Assembly (NCBI RefSeq): GCF_900156545.1 | Contig: NZ_FTNW01000007.1 | Coordinates: 62,001 to 126,000 of the forward strand | Source of the DNA: Aquipseudomonas alcaligenes | Lineage (GTDB): Bacteria > Pseudomonadota > Gammaproteobacteria > Pseudomonadales > Pseudomonadaceae | DNA length: 64,000 bases | Direction: 5' to 3' | Shown: positions 25,874 to 33,746 of the stretch, one piece after another | Layout of the letters: every line of letters starts with the position of its first letter | Position numbering within the stretch: position 1 is the stretch's first letter | Position numbers and translations under genes: made by a program | Notes under the pieces: model-generated | The model's input: the letters and a program-made list of their open reading frames with translations, nothing else | Database searches by the model: none | Told to the model about the DNA's origin: nothing

Positions 25874-26839
25874 TTACGGTGCGGTTTCGCTGCGGCGATA
25901 GGCGTAGGTGTCGGCGAAGCGCGAGAGCATGTAGGCGCTGCAGGAGATCGGCGCGTACTTCGGCGGGTTGCTTTCGTCGTGGCAGCCGGGCAGACAGGCG
26001 ATCTCTGTATCCGGATGCGGCTCGGCGAAGAACGGCATGGAGTAACGGTCCATGCCCTGAGGGCTGATCACCCGGTGTGGCGTGGACTTGTAACGGTCGT
26101 TGCTCCAGCGCGCCATCATGTCGCCGATGTTGACCACGTAGGTGCCGGCGATGGGGGGCGCGTCTATCCAATGGCCGCGTACGTCTTGTACTTGCAGCCC
26201 GCCGGCGGCGTCCTGGTAGAGCAGGGTCACGCAGCCGTAGTCGGTATGCGCGCCGGCACCGGGTTGGTCGGCGCTGCTGGCGGTCTGTCGAGGTGGGTAG
26301 TGGATCATGCGCAGCACGCTGATTGGGTCGGCGAAGCGCTGGTCGAAGAAGTCTTCCTCGATGCCCAGGGCCAGGGCCATGGCGCGCAGCAGGGTCAGCG
26401 AGAGGGCGTGCATATCCAGGTAGTGGCGCTGCAGCAGGTCCTCCCAGCCGGGAATGTCCGGGTGCCGGTTGGGCCCGCGCAGGGGCTTGCCGGCGAGTAC
26501 ATCGGGGTGGTCGGCAGGTAGGTGGAAACCCATGTCGAAGGTTTCCTTGAGATCGCTCGGCTGTGTCGGGTCGAGTTGCTCGGTGGCGATGGCGCCATAT
26601 CCGCGATGGTGGGCACTCCGGGTGATGTCGATGCGCAGTTTTTCCTCGGCCGGGCGGGCGAAGAAGTCCTGGGCGGCGGCCTGCAGCGCGGCGATGCGCG
26701 CGGGCGTGATCGGGTGGCCCTCGATGTAGTAGAAGCCCCACTCGCGGCAGGCACGGTCGATCTGCTGGGCGACGCTCAGCCAGGCGGCGCGATCAGTGCT
26801 GTACAAGGGGGCGATATCAATGATGGGCAGTGCGTTCAT
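25874..26839 (-). CDS. 2-oxoglutarate/Fe(II)-dependent oxygenase, isopenicillin-N-synthase-like
   Basis: This 321-residue cytoplasmic enzyme has the N-terminal DIOX_N part (about 1-120) and the C-terminal double-stranded beta-helix. The facial triad is seen as HTD (in GAHTDYG) and the distal His in STPHRVI, with the 2-oxoglutarate-binding Arg-x-Ser in RYSMPFF-type sequence just after. The substrate is not known. Conserved pairing with adenine deaminase, and its place among purine genes, suggests a modified purine or pyrimidine base, but that is inference. The ATG at 26839 has AGGAG upstream; the open frame to 26923 is not conserved-looking. No RutR-type site lies directly upstream. Confidence 0.88.
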   Translation of the reverse strand: MNALPIIDIAPLYSTDRAAWLSVAQQIDRACREWGFYYIEGHPITPARIAALQAAAQDFFARPAEEKLRIDITRSAHHRGYGAIATEQLDPTQPSDLKETFDMGFHLPADHPDVLAGKPLRGPNRHPDIPGWEDLLQRHYLDMHALSLTLLRAMALALGIEEDFFDQRFADPISVLRMIHYPPRQTASSADQPGAGAHTDYGCVTLLYQDAAGGLQVQDVRGHWIDAPPIAGTYVVNIGDMMARWSNDRYKSTPHRVISPQGMDRYSMPFFAEPHPDTEIACLPGCHDESNPPKYAPISCSAYMLSRFADTYAYRRSETAP

Positions 26840-26897
26840 CTGTGCTCCTGGAGGGGTGTAGGTGCTGCGAGTCTTCTCGTACCCAGGGCAGCGGAAA

Positions 26898-26915
26898 GGG
26901 CGCCGGTAGGCGCCC
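26898..26915 (-). terminator. Terminator-like hairpin after the ABC binding-protein gene
   Basis: Perfect stem GGGCGCC-GGTA-GGCGCCC. On the minus strand it is followed by TTTCCGC, a short U-run. It lies 123 bp after the stop of the binding-protein gene and 59 bp before the oxygenase start, so it may limit read-through. Confidence 0.45.
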
Positions 26916-26989
26916 TGGTGCACGGTTCTTTCGCAGGGAAAGGGACGGCGCGGTCTTGCTCGGTGCAGGAACAGCCTTGGCCGCGACGA

Positions 26990-27016
26990 TGTTCTGTTGA
27001 ACAGCGGTCGTGACCG
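26990..27016. promoter_or_regulatory. Two adjoining palindromes between the ABC binding-protein and oxygenase genes
   Basis: TGTTC-tgtt-GAACA (26990-27003) and, one base later, CGGTC-GT-GACCG (27005-27016). Neither follows the RutR-type pattern. They lie after the binding-protein stop and upstream of the oxygenase-adenine deaminase pair. They may be operators for another regulator, or chance. Confidence 0.3.
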
Positions 27017-27038
27017 AGGCTCCTCCCTATGCTTGCCG

Positions 27039-28121
27039 TTACTTCGGTAGCTCGGCAGTGATGCCCTTGACGTAGTAGTTCATGCCGGCCAGTTCGGCGT
27101 TGCTGGCAGTGGCGCCGGCCGGGATCTTGACTGCACCGCTCTGGTCCATGATCGGTCCGGTGAACGGGTGGAAAGAGCCCGCCTTGATGCTGGCGATGAT
27201 GGTTTCGGCCTCGGCCTTGACGTCGGCCGGCACCAGGTCGCTGATCGGCAGCTCGATGGTGCCCTCCTTCAGGCCGCCCCAGTAGTCCTGAGGTTTCCAG
27301 GTGCCGTCGATGACCGCCTGGGTGCTCTTCACGTAGTGCGGGCCCCAGTTGTTGACGATCGAGGTGAGCACGGCCTTCGGCCCGAAGTGGGCCATGTCCG
27401 AGGCGTAGCCCACCGAGTAGACGCCACGGCGCTCGGCGGTCTGGATCGGTGCAGGGCTGTCGGTGTGCTGGAACACGACGTCGACCCCCTGGTCGATCAG
27501 CGCGTTGGCGGCATCGGCTTCCTTGCCCGGATCAAACCAGGAGTTGACCCATACCACCTTGATCTCGGTACCGGGGTTGTACTTATCCAGGGCGAGCTGG
27601 ATGGCGTTGATGTCGCGGATGACTTCCGGAATCGGGAAGGAGGCCACATAGCCAACCTTCTTGCTCTTGGTCATCTTGGCGGCGAGGAAACCGCCAACGT
27701 AGCGCCCCTCATAGGAGGTGGACAGGTAGGTGCCGAGGTTCTTGTCCTGCTTGTAGCCGGTGGCGTGCTCGAAGGTGACCTTGGGGAACTGCTTGGCCAC
27801 CTTGGCGGTGGGGTTCATGTAGCCGAACGAGGTGGTGAACACCAGGTCGTAGCCACCCTTGGCCATGTTGCGGATGACTCGCTCGGCGTCGGCGCCTTCG
27901 GCGACGTTTTCGACGAAGCTGGTGTCGACCTGGTCGCCGAACTGCTTGATCAGCGCCTGGCGGCCTTGCTCGTGCTGGTAGGTCCAGCCATGGTCGCCAA
28001 TCGGGCCGACGTAGACGAAGCCGACCTTGAGCGGGTCAGCGGCGTAGGCGCCAAGGGTGGCGGTGATGCCGAGGGCTGCGGCGACACCGCGTACCAGGCT
28101 CTTCAGGGAAGGGGTGGACAT
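27039..28121 (-). CDS. BMP-family (nucleoside/purine) ABC transporter substrate-binding protein
   Basis: The 360-residue protein has a cleavable signal peptide (about 1-27, ending AYA-ADPLK) and a periplasmic type I binding fold of the BMP/PnrA family: GFVYVGPIGDHGWTY at the ligand site, FENVAEGADAER-like sequence, and QHTDSPAPIQTAE. It should capture nucleosides or purine bases and hand them to the two permeases at 29827-31995 with the ATPase at 32006. It is last in the importer gene order and separated by 200 bp from the deaminase gene, with two RutR-type sites in that gap, so it probably has its own promoter. A C-rich leader just before the ATG holds an AACAAC-like stretch. Confidence 0.93.
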   Translation of the reverse strand: MSTPSLKSLVRGVAAALGITATLGAYAADPLKVGFVYVGPIGDHGWTYQHEQGRQALIKQFGDQVDTSFVENVAEGADAERVIRNMAKGGYDLVFTTSFGYMNPTAKVAKQFPKVTFEHATGYKQDKNLGTYLSTSYEGRYVGGFLAAKMTKSKKVGYVASFPIPEVIRDINAIQLALDKYNPGTEIKVVWVNSWFDPGKEADAANALIDQGVDVVFQHTDSPAPIQTAERRGVYSVGYASDMAHFGPKAVLTSIVNNWGPHYVKSTQAVIDGTWKPQDYWGGLKEGTIELPISDLVPADVKAEAETIIASIKAGSFHPFTGPIMDQSGAVKIPAGATASNAELAGMNYYVKGITAELPK

Positions 28122-28190
28122 AGGGGAGAGCTCCGTGTCTGTCGTGTTGTTCTGTTGGGCCGAAGGCGGCGTCTGCCCCGTTGCAAAAAT

Positions 28191-28206
28191 TTGACCAAAA
28201 GGACAG
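28191..28206. promoter_or_regulatory. RutR-type operator candidate upstream of the BMP binding-protein gene
   Basis: TTGACCAAAAGGACAG; the left half TTGACCA is a perfect match to the RutR consensus, and in total 11 of 14 fixed bases match. It is 70 nt before the start codon. Confidence 0.65.
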
Positions 28207-28262
28207 TAAGTCGGAAATTCCCTGCAACCCTTGTCTGGCGCTGGCCCTGCAGTGGTTGGAAG

Positions 28263-28278
28263 TTGTCGGTATGGTCAA
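28263..28278. promoter_or_regulatory. Second RutR-type operator candidate upstream of the BMP binding-protein gene
   Basis: TTGTCGGTATGGTCAA; the right half TGGTCAA is perfect, 11 of 14 matches in total. It is centred 72 bp from the site at 28191. Confidence 0.6.
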
Positions 28279-28323
28279 AGAAAGCGCACGGCGTGGCCTG
28301 GCGGCGTGAATCTGGTGCAGGCA

Positions 28324-29679
28324 TCAGCCCTGCACCAACTGGCGCGCCGCCTGATGATGGGCGGCGATCAGGGCGGGCAGGTCGAGGCCTTCGATCTGTC
28401 CATCGCGCACTCGCCAGCGACCGCCTACCATGACCCGGTCGGCACGCTCCGCGCCGCACAGGAGCAGGGCGGCGAGCGGGTCATGGCTACCGGAGAAGCG
28501 CAGTTCGTCGAGCCGGAACAGCGCCAGGTCGGCCTGCTTGCCAGGGGCCAGTTCGCCGATATCGTTGCGCCCCAGCAGTTGTGCGCCACCACGGGTGGCC
28601 CAGCCCAGCACCTGCTGCGGAGTAATGCGCTCGGCGCCGTAGCGCAGGCGCTGCAGGTACAGGGCCTGACGCGCTTCCAGCAACAGGTTGGACGCGTCGT
28701 TGGATGCGGAGCCGTCCACCCCGAGGCCCAGTGGCGCACCGGCGGCCTGCAGTTCCAGGGTCGGGCAGATGCCCGAGGCCAGGCGCATGTTGGACACCGG
28801 GCAGTGGCAGATACCGGTGCCGGCGGCGCCGAGACGGGCGATCTCGTCGGCATTGAAGTGGATGCCGTGGGCCAGCCAGGTGCGCGGGCCGAGCCAGCCG
28901 ACACTGTCCAGGTAGTCGACGGTACGCAGGCTGAACCGCTGCAGGCAGAAGGCTTCCTCGTCGAGCGTCTCGGCCAGATGGGTGTGCAGGCGCACGTCCT
29001 GTTCGGCAGCCAGTGTGGCGCTGGCGCGCATGATTTCGGGCGTGACCGAGAACGGCGAGCAGGGTGCCAGGGCGATCTGGATCCGGGCGCCGGCGCCGCG
29101 CTCATGGTAGCGCTGGATCAGGCGCAGGCTGTCATCGAGGATCACCTGGCCCTGCTGCACCGTCTGCTGTGGCGGCAGGCCTCCATCGGCCTGGCCCAGG
29201 CTCATCGAGCCGCGGCTGAGCATGGCACGCAGGCCCAATTCGCGGGCGGCTTCAACCTGCACGTCGATGGCGTCTTCCAGGCCGTCGGGGAACAGGTAGT
29301 GGTGGTCGGCGGCGGTGGTGCAGCCGGACAGCAGCAGTTCCGCCATGGCCACGCGACAGGCCAGGGCGAGTTGCTGCCCGGTCAGCCGGGCCCACACCGG
29401 GTAGAGCGTCTGCAACCAGGGAAACAGCGCGGCGTTGACCACCGGCGTCCAGGCCCGGGTGAGGGTCTGATAGAAGTGATGGTGACAATTGACCAGGCCG
29501 GGCAGCAGCACATGCTGGCTGGCATCGAACACCTCGGCGCAGGGCGCGGCGGGAGCCTGGCCGGCGGCCAGCAGTTCGACGATCAGGCCGTTTTCCAGCA
29601 CCAGGCCGCCGCTGGCGTCCAGATCGTTGGCGGTGAAACAGGCGAGGGGGTTCTTGATCCAGGTGCGTGCAGCGGACAT
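28324..29679 (-). CDS. 8-oxoguanine deaminase
   Basis: This cytoplasmic amidohydrolase converts 8-oxoguanine to urate, as shown for P. aeruginosa Pa0142, which this 451-residue protein resembles in sequence and gene context. Metal and substrate motifs are visible: NCHHHFYQTLTR near residues 65-76, HTHLAET, HGIHF and the late DGSASNDASN. It could also act on guanine or isocytosine-like compounds; the family is close to chlorohydrolases and guanine deaminase, but guaD is present separately at 39301. AGAGGAG precedes the ATG. It is read after the two permease genes, joining uptake to the first chemical step. Confidence 0.9.
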   Translation of the reverse strand: MSAARTWIKNPLACFTANDLDASGGLVLENGLIVELLAAGQAPAAPCAEVFDASQHVLLPGLVNCHHHFYQTLTRAWTPVVNAALFPWLQTLYPVWARLTGQQLALACRVAMAELLLSGCTTAADHHYLFPDGLEDAIDVQVEAARELGLRAMLSRGSMSLGQADGGLPPQQTVQQGQVILDDSLRLIQRYHERGAGARIQIALAPCSPFSVTPEIMRASATLAAEQDVRLHTHLAETLDEEAFCLQRFSLRTVDYLDSVGWLGPRTWLAHGIHFNADEIARLGAAGTGICHCPVSNMRLASGICPTLELQAAGAPLGLGVDGSASNDASNLLLEARQALYLQRLRYGAERITPQQVLGWATRGGAQLLGRNDIGELAPGKQADLALFRLDELRFSGSHDPLAALLLCGAERADRVMVGGRWRVRDGQIEGLDLPALIAAHHQAARQLVQG

Positions 29680-29768
29680 GGCCGGCTCCTCTGAAGGTTG
29701 ATGTTCAGTCGTGCCAGCTCAGTTATGCCCTGTCTGCTGATCCAGGGGCGGGGCCGTCGCGGGCGGCA

Positions 29769-29808
29769 CCGCTCCCACAGGTCACTCAGGTGACTCGAGT
29801 GGGAGCGG
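29769..29808. repeat. REP-like two-part hairpin between permease and deaminase genes
   Basis: Outer stem CCGCTCCCAC / GTGGGAGCGG (29769-29778 with 29799-29808) encloses a second stem GTCAC / GTGAC with loop TCAG. It resembles the extragenic GTGGGAGCGG-type palindromes common in Pseudomonas and may protect the upstream permease mRNA. Confidence 0.5.
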
Positions 29809-29826
29809 CGCCAGCCGTACTCTCTC

Positions 29827-30753
29827 TCAATGCCCGGCTCGCCATGGCTGGCCGAGGGACACCGGGGCGTACAGGCGGGTCTTGAGTGCATCGCGCGAGA
29901 GGATCACCAGCACCAGAATGGTCGCCACATAGGGCAGCATGGCCAGCAGGTTGGCGGGGATGCTGATACCGATGCCCTGCGCCACCAGGTGGAGGATGCT
30001 GGCCAGGCCGAACAGGTAGGCGCCGAGCAGTACGCGCATGATCCGCCAGCTGGCGAACACCACCAGGGCTAGGGCGATCCAGCCACGCCCGGCACTCATG
30101 TTCTCCGCCCACATCGGCGTATAGGCCAGCGACAGGTAGGCGCCGGCCAGGCCGGCCATGGCTCCGCCGAACAGCACGGCCAGGGTGCGTACGCGCATGA
30201 CCGGCAGGCCCATGGCGCTGGCGGCGTCCGGGTTCTCGCCGACCGCCTGGATGATCAGGCCGAGCCGGCTTCTGAGCAGCAGCCAGGCGACCAGGGCGAA
30301 CAGGGCAAAGCTCAGGTAGACCAGCACATCCTGGTTGAACAGCATGTGGCCAATCAGCGGGATGTCGCTGAGGAGCGGGATGGCCAGTGGCTCGAAACCG
30401 GCGAGCGGCTTGCCGACCCAGGCGGCCCCGACGAATGCCGACAGACCGATGCCGAAGATGGTCAGGGCCAGGCCGGTCGCCACCTGGTTGGCCTGGCAGC
30501 CGAGGGCGACCAGTGCGAACAGGGCGGCGAGCAGCATGCCGGCCAGGCAGGCCAGCAGCACGCCGAGCCACAGGCTGCCGCTGGCCAGGGCGACGATGAA
30601 GCCGATCACCGCGCCGAACAGCATCATGCCTTCCTGGCCGAGGTTGAGTACGCCGGTCTTCTCGCAGACCAGTTCGCCAAGGGCGACCAGCAGCAAAGGC
30701 GTGCCGCAGCGCACCATGGCGTAGAGGATGTTGCTCAGCAGATCGATATCCAT
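29827..30753 (-). CDS. ABC transporter permease (nucleoside/purine importer), second
   Basis: A 308-residue inner-membrane protein with eight or more hydrophobic segments, of the branched-chain/ribose permease type that works with BMP binding proteins. Family motifs are the early CEKTGVLNLGQEGMM, corresponding to the YupA/NupQ class, and VGENPDAASAMG, the loop that contacts the ATPase. I chose the ATG at 30753 (MDIDLLS), with GAGG upstream. The preceding permease ends 141 bp upstream, a long gap for subunits of one transporter; no open frame of note fills it. Confidence 0.92.
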   Translation of the reverse strand: MDIDLLSNILYAMVRCGTPLLLVALGELVCEKTGVLNLGQEGMMLFGAVIGFIVALASGSLWLGVLLACLAGMLLAALFALVALGCQANQVATGLALTIFGIGLSAFVGAAWVGKPLAGFEPLAIPLLSDIPLIGHMLFNQDVLVYLSFALFALVAWLLLRSRLGLIIQAVGENPDAASAMGLPVMRVRTLAVLFGGAMAGLAGAYLSLAYTPMWAENMSAGRGWIALALVVFASWRIMRVLLGAYLFGLASILHLVAQGIGISIPANLLAMLPYVATILVLVILSRDALKTRLYAPVSLGQPWRAGH

Positions 30754-30894
30754 AGACGAAGCCTCAGGCTGCACGCGGGGCGGCAGGTGAACGAAGGTAA
30801 GCAAGGGGTGAGAGCGGCTCTGCCGTGCCCGGGGCAGCACCGTTGTTTCCCGTGATCATCGCGGCGATTGCCGCTTGCGCAGGCAATGCGCTCA

Positions 30895-31995
30895 TCAGGC
30901 GTTGGCCGTTTCGGGTAGCGCCACGCGCTGGCGGCCTTTCAGGTTCAGGCGCACGCGGTAGTGGATCAGCAGGTCGCAGGCCAGCAGGAAGAACAGCATC
31001 ATCCCCTGGAACAGCTCGGTCAGCGATTGCGGCAGGTTGAGGTTCATTTGTGCGTTCTCGCCACCCAGGTAGAGCAAGGCCATGAGCAGGCCCGCGACCA
31101 GGATGCCCAGTGGGTTGAGGCGGCCGAGGAAGGCCACGGTGATGGCCGCGTAACCGTAACCAGGCGACACCTGCGGCACCAACTGGCCGATGGGACCGGT
31201 AACCTCGCAGACCCCGGCCAGCCCGGCCAGGCCGCCGCTGATCAGCATGGCCAGCCACACCAGGCGTTTCTCACGGAAGCCCACCAGCCCGGCGGCGCGG
31301 CTGTCCAGGCCCAGCACGCGAATCTGGAAACCGAGGAAGCTGCGCGACAGCAGCACCCACACCGCCACCGCGGCCAGCAGTACCAGGTAGACGCCGGCAT
31401 GCAGGCGCAGGTCCTCGAACAACAGCGGCAGACGGCTGGCATCGCCGAACATGGCCGACTCGGGGAAGCTGAAACCGTTGGGGTCCTTGAGCGGCCCGTG
31501 CACGCAGAACAGCAGCAGGTTCAGCGCGATGTAGTTGAGCATGATGGTGGTGAGAATCTCGTTGGCGTTGAACTGCGTGCGCAGCCACGCGGCCAGCGCC
31601 GCCCACAGGGCGCCGCAGAGGGTGCCGGCCAACACCACGATGGGCAGTGCCAGGGCAGAGTCCCAGTCGATGAAGCGCACCGCCAGCGCGCTGCCGGCGA
31701 GCGCACCGATCAGCAGCTGGCCCTCGGCGCCGATGTTCCAGATGCGCGCCTGGTAGGCGACGGCCAGGCCGAGGGCGCAGAGCAGGATGGGGATGGCCTT
31801 GATCAGCAGTTCGGAGATGCCGTAGAGGTCCTGCACCGGCTCGATCAGCAGGGTGTGAAAGGTGGCCAGCGGAGAGTGGCCGAGGGCGGCGAACAGGATG
31901 CCGCCGCACAGCAGGGTGAGCAGACCGGCCAGCAGGGGCGACAGCAGCAGGTGGCGACGCGACTGCTGCAGGCGGGGTTCAAGAGTCAGCAACAT
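30895..31995 (-). CDS. ABC transporter permease (nucleoside/purine importer), first
   Basis: A 366-residue inner-membrane permease with an N-terminal cytoplasmic arginine-rich stretch and eight or more hydrophobic segments. RIWNIGAEGQLLIGAL and VLGLDSRAAGLVGFR match the two conserved regions of the BMP-associated permease family (NupP/YufP-like). The start is an ATG at 31995 with GAAGAG upstream; the gene follows the ATPase by 10 bp, so they are one operon. It should form a heterodimer with the permease at 29827. Confidence 0.93.
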   Translation of the reverse strand: MLLTLEPRLQQSRRHLLLSPLLAGLLTLLCGGILFAALGHSPLATFHTLLIEPVQDLYGISELLIKAIPILLCALGLAVAYQARIWNIGAEGQLLIGALAGSALAVRFIDWDSALALPIVVLAGTLCGALWAALAAWLRTQFNANEILTTIMLNYIALNLLLFCVHGPLKDPNGFSFPESAMFGDASRLPLLFEDLRLHAGVYLVLLAAVAVWVLLSRSFLGFQIRVLGLDSRAAGLVGFREKRLVWLAMLISGGLAGLAGVCEVTGPIGQLVPQVSPGYGYAAITVAFLGRLNPLGILVAGLLMALLYLGGENAQMNLNLPQSLTELFQGMMLFFLLACDLLIHYRVRLNLKGRQRVALPETANA

Positions 31996-32005
31996 GGGGT
32001 TCTCT

Positions 32006-33541
32006 TCAGGCGGCTGGTTGGTCGAACTGGCCGGCCATCCAGCGGCCGACCTCGGTGACGCTGGTGGCGGACGTGGCCTTGAGCGCCGAGAGGCGCCCGC
32101 TGCACAGCGCGCCGATGCGGTCGCTGATCTGGAACAGCTCGTCGAGGTCCTCGGAAATCACCAGGATCGAGGCGCCGCTGTCGCGCAGCGCGATCAGCGC
32201 GCGGTGAATGGTGGCGGCGGCACCGACGTCGACGCCCCAGGTCGGGTGGGCGGCGACCAGCAGCTTGGGCTGTTGCAGCACCTCGCGGCCGAGGATGAAT
32301 TTCTGCAGGTTACCGCCGGACAGGCTGCGCGCCGGGGTGTGCACGTCCGGGGTCTTGACTCCGAAGCGGCGGACGATCTCTTCGGCCAGGTCGAGTACCT
32401 TGCTGCGCCGCACCAGACCGTGACCGATCAGGCCCAGGTGGAAGGACGACAGCAGGGCATTGTCGGCCAGGCTCATGTCCGGGACCGCACCGTGGCCCAG
32501 GCGCTCGGCCGGGACAAAGGCCAGGCCCAGGCGCCGGCGCGCTTCGGGGGGCAGGTTGGCCAGGGGGTGCTGGTCGAGCGTGATGCGCTCGCGCTCGCCG
32601 CGTGGCAGGCGGGCTTCCCCGGAGAGCAGGGCGAGCAGTTCGTCCTGGCCGTTGCCGGCGACTCCGGCGATGCCGACGATCTCGCCGCTGCGCACTTCCA
32701 GGCGCACGTGGCTGAGCGAGGTGCCGAACGGGTCGGCGTTATGCCAGCTGAGGTCGTCCACGCGCAGCCGTGGCAGGCCGCCATCGACCTTGGGGTAGCT
32801 GGCCTCCAGGCCCTCGGCGTCGCCGACCATCAGGCGCGCCAGCTGCAGGTCGTTGCACTCGGCCGGCACGCACTCGCCGGATACCCGGCCGCTGCGCAGC
32901 ACCGTGGCGACGTGGCAGAGTGCGCGGACCTCGCCGAGCTTGTGGCTGATGAACAGGATGCTGCAACCCTCGGCGGCCAGGGCGCGCAGGGTGACGAACA
33001 GCTCCTCGACCTCCTGAGGGGTGAGTACCGAGGTCGGCTCGTCGAGAATCAGCAGGCGGATGTCCTGCATCAGGCAGCGCACGATTTCCACGCGCTGGCG
33101 CTCGCCGATCGACAGGCTATGCACCAGGCGCTGCGGGTCCAGGCCCATGCCGTAGCGCTGCGACACCTCGCGGATGCGGCCTTCCAGCTGTTTCGGCGTG
33201 CCGGCCTTGGCGCCCAGGGCCAGGGCGATGTTCTCCGCCACGCTCAGTGTCTCGAACAGGGAGAAGTGCTGGAAAACCATGCCGATGCCCAGCGCGCGCG
33301 CCTGCGCCGGGTCGCGGATCGGTTGCTCGCGGCCCTCCCATACGAGGCTGCCGCTGTCGGGCTGGGTGACCCCGTAGATGATTTTCATCAGCGTGCTTTT
33401 GCCGGCGCCGTTCTCGCCAAGCAGGGCGTGGATCTCGCCGGGCCGGATGCTCAGGTCGATGCGGTCGTTGGCCAGGGTGCCGGGGTAGCGCTTGGTGATC
33501 GCGCGCAGTTCCAGGCGAGGGGTGGCGTTGCTGCTGGGCAT
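32006..33541 (-). CDS. ABC transporter ATP-binding protein, two fused ABC domains
   Basis: The 511-residue protein carries two nucleotide-binding domains in tandem, as usual for BMP/ribose-type importers. Domain 1 (about 8-235) has Walker A GENGAGKST, signature LSIGERQRVEI and Walker B LLILDEPTSVL. Domain 2 (about 255-505) has a degenerate Walker A (GVAGNGQDE) but a normal signature LSGGNLQKF, a common asymmetry in this family. The ATG at 33541 (MPSSNAT) was chosen because the longer frame, to 33592, would run into the operator-like palindrome. It is first in the importer operon. Confidence 0.93.
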   Translation of the reverse strand: MPSSNATPRLELRAITKRYPGTLANDRIDLSIRPGEIHALLGENGAGKSTLMKIIYGVTQPDSGSLVWEGREQPIRDPAQARALGIGMVFQHFSLFETLSVAENIALALGAKAGTPKQLEGRIREVSQRYGMGLDPQRLVHSLSIGERQRVEIVRCLMQDIRLLILDEPTSVLTPQEVEELFVTLRALAAEGCSILFISHKLGEVRALCHVATVLRSGRVSGECVPAECNDLQLARLMVGDAEGLEASYPKVDGGLPRLRVDDLSWHNADPFGTSLSHVRLEVRSGEIVGIAGVAGNGQDELLALLSGEARLPRGERERITLDQHPLANLPPEARRRLGLAFVPAERLGHGAVPDMSLADNALLSSFHLGLIGHGLVRRSKVLDLAEEIVRRFGVKTPDVHTPARSLSGGNLQKFILGREVLQQPKLLVAAHPTWGVDVGAAATIHRALIALRDSGASILVISEDLDELFQISDRIGALCSGRLSALKATSATSVTEVGRWMAGQFDQPAA

Positions 33542-33584
33542 GGGAGGCTCTGCTGCTCTGGGGATGACCTGCCTAAGCAAGATG

Positions 33585-33600
33585 TTGGCCAATTAGTCAG
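33585..33600. promoter_or_regulatory. RutR-type operator candidate upstream of the importer ATPase gene
   Basis: TTGGCCAATTAGTCAG, 11 of 14 matches to the RutR consensus, 44 nt before the ATPase start. Confidence 0.6.
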
Positions 33601-33746
33601 GAACCAGGCGAGCCCGGCGCTGGAGCGCGCGAAACGCCGTCGCGTGTGGCTGCGTGATGGTTATGTAGTGTTTTGTGCTGCCCGCCAATGGTGCGCGTAC
33701 GGAGTGCGTGCTCTATCCCGGTGAGTTGGGCGTTGACGGATGCCTT

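Noticed and set aside
26990..27003. LexA/SOS-box reading of TGTTC-N4-GAACA
   Set aside because: The Pseudomonas LexA box is of the CTGT-N8-ACAG type; this palindrome does not fit, and no DNA-damage gene follows.
33542..33592. Upstream start of the importer ATPase at 33592
   Set aside because: It would place the coding sequence over the operator-like palindrome; the ABC domain starts naturally after the ATG at 33541.
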